Source: a virus
Strand: one strand, 5' to 3'
Virus record (IMG/VR): IMGVR_UViG_3300013131_000094
Location: 1-41,480 of that record
DNA: 41,480 bases
Under the pieces are notes generated by a model. It searched no databases. It was given only the letters and a program-made list of their open reading frames with translations, and was not told the DNA's origin. This document shows, piece after piece, positions 36,301-41,480 of the stretch (positions within the stretch are counted from its first letter, which is position 1; each line of letters begins with the position of its first letter). Both the position numbers and the translations under genes were made by a program.

Positions 36301-38516
36301 GTGCCTTTGACATAGGTGTACTGAGGCTCACGCTCTGTTTGATTGAGTGAGATGATGTCGATGTCTTTGAGTGTATAGATCCTTGACTGCGAGGTATCAA
36401 GGTTGTAGAATGGCGGCTTGAATACAATATCCCCGTCTACGTCCTGGAAGAATTCAAACCCAGTGACTTCGCAAACCTTGTTGGCAGCATCCAGTTTCGA
36501 CTCATAGGTTGTTTCCCAGAGGTTCGCTTGTCCGATCTGCTGTAGATCGGAGACAAAGGGGATCATGTCCTGTAGGGATAGATAAGGGCCTTTGGCGTAC
36601 TCTTGACCCCACTCCAAGGCATCCTTGGCGCTGTTGGTGCTTTGAATCGAGACAGGGATATCTTGTTCCTCTGTGCCTTGGCGGATCTTCTGATTGCCAA
36701 CACCAAAAAGTTTGGCAGCCGTCGTCAGGGCTGGGGTTCCTTGGGCACTGCCTACCGAATTGAACTTGGCTCGTAAGACCTGAGACAACTCACTGGTTGA
36801 GAGTCTACCCAGGAAAGCAGACTGTGCCGAGTTGAAGAGCATACCATTGACACCATAGAGACGCAAGCGCATCATACGGCCATTGGAGAATCTCTTTTGC
36901 CAGTAACGAATGTTCAGGCTAAAGAGGCTTTCCCCGCCAATCTGAGCCGTTTGGTTGGTTTTCTGTGCCAAGGCAAAGCCAACACCACCCGCCTGTCCCG
37001 CTGTGTCGTGAAAGAGCGTGTAGATGATCTCGTAAGGGTGCTTCCCGGTAAAGATACGCCCTACCAGAGAGGATTGCAATTTGCTATTGTTGGGCCTGCT
37101 ACCAAAGAAAGAGGCGTTGAGGCCCAACTGATGGAACTGCCAGAAGTGCAGCATAGAGGCCAAGGCCAAGCTAGCTGTTTGGAAGCCACCTGAGTACGAT
37201 ACGTCCGCATTGGTCACAACACCGTGAAACACCATGTAGTATGGATAGGCAATGATGTCGTCCAAAGGTGACTTCTCCCGAACGTCCAAAGGATGCTGCG
37301 TAACCAAAGCCTGTTGCTGTTGCTTGGAAATACCCTCGTTCTTAGGCGGGAAACGATCGTCTCCAGGTTGCCCTTGTGCTGGCTTGTTCTGTTTCTTGGC
37401 AGCCTCCACTTTCGCCTTTGTGGTATTGATCAAAGCTTGTACACGATCCAACTTTGCCTTCTGAGCCTCAAGCTCTTCAATGCGCTCTTTTTTAGCACCC
37501 TCCGCCTTGGCTTTCGCGAGTGCACCATCCACATTCTTTACGCGCTTCTGATAATCCGCGTAGTCGGATTTACCTGCCCAGTAGGCCCCGATGTCCTCTG
37601 CGGATTGCTTCTTACCTAGGCGATCCCGCTGCTGCTTGAGGTGATAGGCAGCGGTCCAAATGGAGAGCTTTGGGTCGATTAGATCTGAGTGAGGCCACCA
37701 CGCATCTTGGCCCTGCTTCTTCATGTATTTCTGAGCACTCTCATAAGGGCCAATCTGCATCTGGGAGATACCCAAGCCAGTATCCCAGTTGTCATCTGTC
37801 ATACCACGATACTTGGACCCTTTGCCACTAACAACACTAGGCCCAACAAAGAATTTCCCCCCACTTTCACGATCCAAAGTGGCCCAAATGTACTCGAAAG
37901 GAACACCTGTCTTTTCAGCGGCAGCTTGAGCGATCGCCTGCAGTCGTTCTCTGGAATAAGCTTCTTTGATCTGATCCTTGAATTGAAGCCACTCATCAAT
38001 TTGTTCTCGCTTGATTGCGTTGGCATTGCCTCTGTTGTTGTATTCTTCAGGCAGACCCATCTGAGCACGGAAACTGTGCAAGGCACCCGTCTTACCTGGA
38101 ACTTGCTGCCCAGAATCCGGGAGCTGCTCCTCCACTTGAGGCCCTTCTAGGTTCTCTTGGTACTCAGGGGAATCCCGAAACAACCCTCTGGTTGGGAAAT
38201 AACCACGCATGTAGATATGCACTTCCAAGCCTGGCCGTAGCACGAAGTTGGCATCTCGGATTACGGCGTCATGGTGATGCAGTGGAATGGCGAGACTTAG
38301 ATTCCCCGACATACTTCCTGGCTGAGTGCCCCCATCCACAGAGACTTGAGTGATGTAGGGCTGGAAGTTGATCCGCTTCTGCTTGCCATCATGCGAGGTC
38401 ATGTTGGGAATTGTCACGTCTCCATTGATGTAAACGAGGCAATCGGGGACGGATTGTATGACACTCTTATTATTCAGTTTCCAAGTGCCGATGTAGGGTC
38501 GCTTTGTGAGACTCAT
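33390..38516 (-). CDS. Baseplate hub protein with embedded lytic transglycosylase domain (1708 aa)
   Basis: Residues 1-120 look like the first hub domain (SGNLSLAIPLHHHDAVIRDA, LRPGLEVHIYMRGYF) and the hub fold resumes after residue 425 (YYMVFHGVVTNADVSYSGGF). In between, residues about 190-325 form an SLT-type transglycosylase: LDRESGGKFF with the probable catalytic Glu217, GLGISQMQIGPYESA at 247-261 and WTAAYHLKQQ at 287-296. Coiled coils follow at about 326-377 and again at about 985-1065. This enzyme would cut peptidoglycan as the tail penetrates the cell wall. The order tape measure, hub, spike supports the hub role. The start has an AAGAAGG site and lies 3 bases after the previous stop. 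Confidence 0.87.
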   Translation of the reverse strand: MSLTKRPYIGTWKLNNKSVIQSVPDCLVYINGDVTIPNMTSHDGKQKRINFQPYITQVSVDGGTQPGSMSGNLSLAIPLHHHDAVIRDANFVLRPGLEVHIYMRGYFPTRGLFRDSPEYQENLEGPQVEEQLPDSGQQVPGKTGALHSFRAQMGLPEEYNNRGNANAIKREQIDEWLQFKDQIKEAYSRERLQAIAQAAAEKTGVPFEYIWATLDRESGGKFFVGPSVVSGKGSKYRGMTDDNWDTGLGISQMQIGPYESAQKYMKKQGQDAWWPHSDLIDPKLSIWTAAYHLKQQRDRLGKKQSAEDIGAYWAGKSDYADYQKRVKNVDGALAKAKAEGAKKERIEELEAQKAKLDRVQALINTTKAKVEAAKKQNKPAQGQPGDDRFPPKNEGISKQQQQALVTQHPLDVREKSPLDDIIAYPYYMVFHGVVTNADVSYSGGFQTASLALASMLHFWQFHQLGLNASFFGSRPNNSKLQSSLVGRIFTGKHPYEIIYTLFHDTAGQAGGVGFALAQKTNQTAQIGGESLFSLNIRYWQKRFSNGRMMRLRLYGVNGMLFNSAQSAFLGRLSTSELSQVLRAKFNSVGSAQGTPALTTAAKLFGVGNQKIRQGTEEQDIPVSIQSTNSAKDALEWGQEYAKGPYLSLQDMIPFVSDLQQIGQANLWETTYESKLDAANKVCEVTGFEFFQDVDGDIVFKPPFYNLDTSQSRIYTLKDIDIISLNQTEREPQYTYVKGTGSWFKNFANVGPEGEFGVAGTYIDFRLVAQYGWKPLSFEASYYTDPRAIFYASINKLDIQNAESTTASAQIPLRPEIRCGYPFYIEFSDCYYYCNSFQHSWSAGGQCTTSLQLIGKRSKFYAPGDPNKSGIEKIDLSNTLLPPTPIEVRDKEGYNRLSGFPDVVMALDPEGINPLFFLAGDNIADLSNPQVLANLIRVASAQSPPVVEREPYTAETEDPQDTTGIYRMKVSETEDRRFVIGESPAAGVISLQAAAKEYQKIQTDFLKKVESSDKTISKSYDKQISAKQTEIAKLKGQKNANDEAVQQKIAAKYAEMQNILRQKEKAFTSPEDLQARLDQKVSKSSDAQIVLLLLRSVGDRYLKQDAHKIWGDLNTSQNLLELLSEKKATFTTGSTPGFYRYFSSAHPDAKQQGAAYSFSSNGVATNASAFTPGLRAKGFKPSSKIVKQDPLEVLPEAELANQENFCKKGLPIMVPSADVELPMPGGESKKAVRIGGKGGTFMLPLPTYAIQSLSFAATEVVTKRSKGSYTIDKITTESFKDPLVQAFLLIVKRRTTVADYTTAFAAFLDTTLSILADVVDDINQQTKKYVSFPIPAVDAKTTEQFSKADQVKLDTVLTIETANRIVENICYWYAAQIQSLYEQTIQKLRKQKKVQDAEKLAQINALKDIMSKTITAICCEDAGMPQAPFKPQPAKFLRKVTGKQASTVVHSPVFPVSDHNGYRVTGTYRYGRGIQMAPDSILDQIAALDPLSVLTPATMQRVSDAILMGKPTYETTTTSKNGKVIHTKKEVSKEGVLQQVARELEQAGFSKQFLIDRSALNQDGTVNENGFANFIADSKDSTQKVPSANIAYSLADLNFHNQLPEVSSTRGAEADVLLQAFSQNFVEVVKSQDYGNIKAYADTYAALPKDQEGNPTVDVVSQEQALRMGQKAFDWKLRQDILRGTVSNNLSSGRVVSEQIDRIRDLFKR

Positions 38517-38519
38517 CCT

Positions 38520-39779
38520 TTAGACCTTCTTTGGATTGAAAAACGCTTGCATCGGGACTGTATTCGTAGGAGCCGGCGTAGCCGGTACAGGCTTCTTGAA
38601 TGCTTTACCGGGCAGGGACGGTGCTGCGACCGGATTTGCTGGTAGGTTAGGTGCTTGGTTACTCTGAAAGGTCAAACCTGCAACAGAACGTCCCGGCAAA
38701 GGTTGCATCGGGGAGTCTTGGTTGGCAAACCGCATATCGGAAGGGTTGGGTGTAGGGGATTGTAGAATCCGCACAGGCCCAACCCCTTCGTGCAAGTCAT
38801 ACATCTGGCTGACCGTAAACTCAAAGTCAAACTCCATGCCCCCGTTCTGATGCTGTTCATCATAACGCCAGTTGAAGGATTGGAAATTGCCAATGTAGAC
38901 GAAGTGGTCGTAAGAAATCTCCACAACACCTACGAGGTGATGGGCATTGGTACGGCCGATCGTGTCGTAGATGTAGCCATTGTTCTTATAGAAGGAAAGC
39001 ACCGACATAAACTGCTGGAAGGCTGCACTGTCTCGCTTGGAAGCATGCTGCACACCTTGAGGTGCGGAGGTTGTTTGCTGGGATCCGCTCGGCTGAACTG
39101 CACCCGCAATGAAAGCACCAATCTTTGCAGAGACAGAGAGTTTGGGTTGTTCTTCACCCCAAGTCTGATAGATGATCTGAGACCGGCTGCGTTGCGAATA
39201 CTCTTGCACCTTATTGTACGAAATGCTCATCTGCGTTGGATTGATGTAGAGGATCAAAGGAGGCATATTGAGGATTCGACGCAATTGGATGGCGATGTCC
39301 TGTGCCACTTCCATATCGGTAATGGCAGGATTGACGCGACTGCTCTGCTCGATGGAAGATCGGTTGGAGGATCCGGTTGGCCTGGCTTGGCTCTTACCTT
39401 TGACGTAAGAAGGTGTCGGGGTATCCGGCTTGGAATCCAACAAGCCACTGAATGCTGTGTCACGAGCTTGCTTGGCCGCATTGAGCGTTTGCTTGAAATC
39501 GGAGAAGTTCCCGATCGCCGCATTGGTGGTGTAGCCAAGCTGAATTGGGTTTTTCTTTGTGCCCTTCTCGGTCCCGGCGAGGATTCCTGGATTGTCGAGG
39601 TAGATGAGCGGAGGCAAGATACGGAAAGTGAAGGGGCTGAGTTGAGGTGCCAACGCATCGCTTCCGATGATCGGTTGGTTCCCGACTTGCTGCACAAACG
39701 TGAAGTCCGTATCGGGGCCAGAAGGCACCTGATAGACCTGCGCTGCAGGGGCATCGTAGGCTGTGGCACGATTCTTCAT
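38520..39779 (-). CDS. Baseplate/tail protein, paralogue of the 208-aa protein (419 aa)
   Basis: Residues 178-350 are homologous to the neighbouring 208-residue protein: YINPTQMSISYNKVQEYSQR, WGEEQPKLSVS, FKNNG-like FYKNNGYIYD and YIGNFQSFNWR align with its counterparts. About 150 extra residues precede this domain, and a Pro-rich tail of about 65 residues follows (NLPANPVAAPSLPGKAFKKP). Position between tape measure and hub fits a tail-tube initiator or hub-adaptor protein, like the tube-like gp48/gp54 pair of T4, but I cannot show this from sequence alone. Its start overlaps the stop of the paralogue by 4 bases (39776-39779). Confidence 0.72.
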   Translation of the reverse strand: MKNRATAYDAPAAQVYQVPSGPDTDFTFVQQVGNQPIIGSDALAPQLSPFTFRILPPLIYLDNPGILAGTEKGTKKNPIQLGYTTNAAIGNFSDFKQTLNAAKQARDTAFSGLLDSKPDTPTPSYVKGKSQARPTGSSNRSSIEQSSRVNPAITDMEVAQDIAIQLRRILNMPPLILYINPTQMSISYNKVQEYSQRSRSQIIYQTWGEEQPKLSVSAKIGAFIAGAVQPSGSQQTTSAPQGVQHASKRDSAAFQQFMSVLSFYKNNGYIYDTIGRTNAHHLVGVVEISYDHFVYIGNFQSFNWRYDEQHQNGGMEFDFEFTVSQMYDLHEGVGPVRILQSPTPNPSDMRFANQDSPMQPLPGRSVAGLTFQSNQAPNLPANPVAAPSLPGKAFKKPVPATPAPTNTVPMQAFFNPKKV

Positions 39780-40402
39780 CCTAACCCCCGCAGTGCATTG
39801 AGTTGGGTGGACCGGAGTTCAAAACGCTCACGGCGAATCTGAAAAGACCCCGACAAGGCAAACTGATAGGGCTTATCGGAGGACTCGGTTACGGTAAAGG
39901 AGGTGAAGTTACCGTAGTAGGTGCCCTCATCGTAAGTGACTCGAATCATACCCGTAAAGGCAATCGTGCCTCTTTGATCGTAGACAGAGCCATTGTTGTG
40001 AAACAGGGCCAGCATATCGAGGTACTTGTCATACGCAATGGTGTCACGGCGGGTTCCCCCAAGGTCGATTCCGACATCGGGGTCAGTGGTGCCTGTGATG
40101 TTGGAAAGGCCCGTGTAGAGGCGCATAAAGCCCCCTGTAGTCATTTCAAAGCTCATTGTACTGGGACCGTCACCCCAGTGCTGCTCGACATATCCGCCAC
40201 GGGTCTGAATACGTTCAATCACCTTTTGGTATTGGATCGACATACTGGTTGGATTGGCATGCAAAACCATCTTGAGGTGGTCGGGCAATAGGCTTGTCTC
40301 CCCATCTGTAGCGAGAATGTCAAAGACAACAGGACGCACTCCGGTGCCGTTGTAGGCATCGTTGGGAGATTGGAAGGCAGAACGGAATACAGGCTGTGTC
40401 AT
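39776..40402 (-). CDS. Baseplate/tail protein, short paralogue (208 aa)
   Basis: It contains the domain shared with the 419-residue neighbour: HANPTSMSIQYQKV (residues 48-61), then QHWGDGPSTMSFEMTTGGF, LALFHNNGSVYDQRG and YYGNFTSFTV. The fold looks beta-rich, ending in a helix. A minimal single-domain protein next to a longer copy suggests duplication, with each copy forming one ring of a tube-hub junction. The ribosome binding site is AAGG, 4 bases separate it from the tape-measure stop, and its stop is translationally coupled to the next gene. Function from context only. Confidence 0.75.
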   Translation of the reverse strand: MTQPVFRSAFQSPNDAYNGTGVRPVVFDILATDGETSLLPDHLKMVLHANPTSMSIQYQKVIERIQTRGGYVEQHWGDGPSTMSFEMTTGGFMRLYTGLSNITGTTDPDVGIDLGGTRRDTIAYDKYLDMLALFHNNGSVYDQRGTIAFTGMIRVTYDEGTYYGNFTSFTVTESSDKPYQFALSGSFQIRRERFELRSTQLNALRGLG

Positions 40403-40406
40403 TCAG

Positions 40407-41480
40407 TTACCTTGATTGCGTTGCCGCAGTGCCTGAGATTTGACCATAGAACTGCTTGAGAGCATCGACGGTGGCGTTACGGACAGTCGGGGCGTCCGCA
40501 GGGCCGTTGAATGTCATGTTGATCTGTACCGACGCAGCGCCGCCCCCACGACCCGCCTTTTCATTCACAATCGCGACAGCATCACCAGCGGATAGGCGTA
40601 GGTTTGCACCGCCCCCTGGGCCATTGTAAGAAAGGTAGTTTGCAGAACCGGATGGGATGTAGGCATCCTGGACGAGCTGGGCATCCTTCAGGATCTGTTG
40701 TCTATCCCCTTCACTCTTGGCCCCCATGATAGCGGCTGCAACTTCGGGATCCAGTTTGACCCCTTGCGCTTGCAAGGATTGCAGTAACAAACTGTTCTTT
40801 GACGCTTCTGCCTGCTCTTTACTGAGTTGAAATGTCTGAGTCAAGATATCTAAGATTCCCTTAGTACGTTGAGTACTCTCTTTCTGAGCTTTAGTCTCAC
40901 CCTTTTCCTCTTTTTCTGCTATCTTGGCAGCTTTGTCTGCCGCTTCGGCGGCAATATCGGATTTGCCTTTGTAAAGACCCCCTGTAGCGCCAATAGCAAT
41001 ACCTTCTAAGAAGGAACCCCCCAAAGATTGATTGCTTGCGGCATTTCTTGTTTCTTGAGCATATTGCTTAGCTGCTTCGGATTCTGACATTGCTGAGACT
41101 TTTTGGAAAGCCTCGGGGGTCTCACCCAATTGCTCAAAAAGCTTCTTTTGTGCCTCCGTCTTCCAAGAGGTAGTCCCCTGTAGACGTTTCTTCTCTGCTG
41201 TTTCGCTAGCCTCTTTGTCTTGTGCCTTCTCCAGATTCTCCTTAGCTTCTTGAATCAGGGGCGCAAGACGCAATTTTTCATCATCACTTGCAGTTGTGAA
41301 ATCCCCCTGTAGACGATGGAGCCTATCACTTGCCCCTCGTGTAGTTTGTTGGCTGCGCTGCAACTTGGTCTCTTGCATTCGGAGAGCACTGTCTCTGGCA
41401 GAGCCTCCTGAACTACCAAGACCATCCTTTATGTGCAAAGCCACGAGAATGTCACTGACATATCCTGCAATCGTATTCAA
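40407..41480 (-). CDS. Probable tail tape-measure protein, C-terminal part (at least 358 codons)
   Basis: The frame is open to the right edge, so the N-terminus is missing; the apparent start at the edge is not real. It is Ala/Lys/Glu/Gln-rich with long helical segments (PLIQEAKENLEKAQDKEASE; AADKAAKIAEKEEKGETKAQ). The C-terminal part LSAGDAVAIVNEKAG followed by SVQINMTFNGPADAPTVRN resembles the end of many tape-measure proteins. Tape-measure proteins set tail length and usually lie just before the hub genes, as here. A different tail or hub protein cannot be excluded without the rest. Confidence 0.7.
   Translation of the reverse strand: MNTIAGYVSDILVALHIKDGLGSSGGSARDSALRMQETKLQRSQQTTRGASDRLHRLQGDFTTASDDEKLRLAPLIQEAKENLEKAQDKEASETAEKKRLQGTTSWKTEAQKKLFEQLGETPEAFQKVSAMSESEAAKQYAQETRNAASNQSLGGSFLEGIAIGATGGLYKGKSDIAAEAADKAAKIAEKEEKGETKAQKESTQRTKGILDILTQTFQLSKEQAEASKNSLLLQSLQAQGVKLDPEVAAAIMGAKSEGDRQQILKDAQLVQDAYIPSGSANYLSYNGPGGGANLRLSAGDAVAIVNEKAGRGGGAASVQINMTFNGPADAPTVRNATVDALKQFYGQISGTAATQSR

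Noticed and set aside
38790-39842. Long plus-strand open frame of 350 codons
   Set aside because: It lies antisense to two clear minus-strand genes that are homologous to each other. It has no good ribosome binding site, and its translation is Arg/His-rich and looks like a shadow.

Overview
This window is a structural-gene stretch from a large contractile-tailed bacteriophage (myovirus type). It is probably a very large phage, because the recognisable baseplate genes are several times their usual size. The evidence for a contractile tail is a gp25-like baseplate wedge protein, a baseplate J/gp47-type wedge protein, a spike with a repetitive beta-rich C-terminus, a hub with an embedded transglycosylase, and the tail of a probable tape-measure protein. 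No host gene, tRNA, rRNA, integrase, transposase or CRISPR array was seen. The host cannot be fixed from the sequence; three GCGATCGC octamers are a faint hint of a cyanobacterial host.

The backbone is one minus-strand tail/baseplate gene series, read from right to left. It begins with the tape-measure C-terminus (40407-41480), then two paralogous tail/baseplate proteins (39776-40402 and 38520-39779), the hub with a lytic transglycosylase (33390-38516), the spike (30951-33383), a small protein (30379-30954), a giant 3791-residue virion protein (19007-30382) and a 67-residue coiled-coil protein (18770-18973). It continues with the gp25-like wedge (13658-14728), a 961-residue protein (10191-13076), a 270-residue protein (9335-10147), the J-like wedge (4365-7901), and a protein of at least 1454 residues that runs off the left edge (1-4363). 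Many of these genes overlap by 4 bases or are separated by only a few, as in one operon. The order hub, spike, gp25, J, next protein is the usual contractile-tail order with extra genes added.

Three plus-strand islands interrupt this operon: 7969-9331, 13112-13638 and 14760-18762. Each opens with a near-identical DNA cassette of about 218 bp. The cassette holds a 13-base inverted repeat, an invariant 15-base AT-rich block, a 27-base hairpin with compensatory changes between copies, a strong ribosome binding site, and the first 26 or so codons of a gene. Those codons encode a peptide of the type LRxxVIKLAHQNPxLRPHLLPLL. Two cassette-led genes look intact. The middle copy has an 8-bp deletion that breaks the reading frame. 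Three further plus-strand genes (8692, 16454, 16864) carry diverged versions of the same N-terminal peptide, so six genes share it. Two of them (14899 and 16864) also share a second module of about 40 residues before their unrelated remainders.

The most interesting system here is this modular family: one regulatory and N-terminal-tag cassette placed before different payloads and inserted at junctions of the tail operon. A shared leader of this kind could be a targeting or packaging signal, but that is inference. The plus-strand islands meet the minus-strand genes tail-to-tail with gaps of only 3-19 bases and no visible terminator, so antisense read-through is likely.
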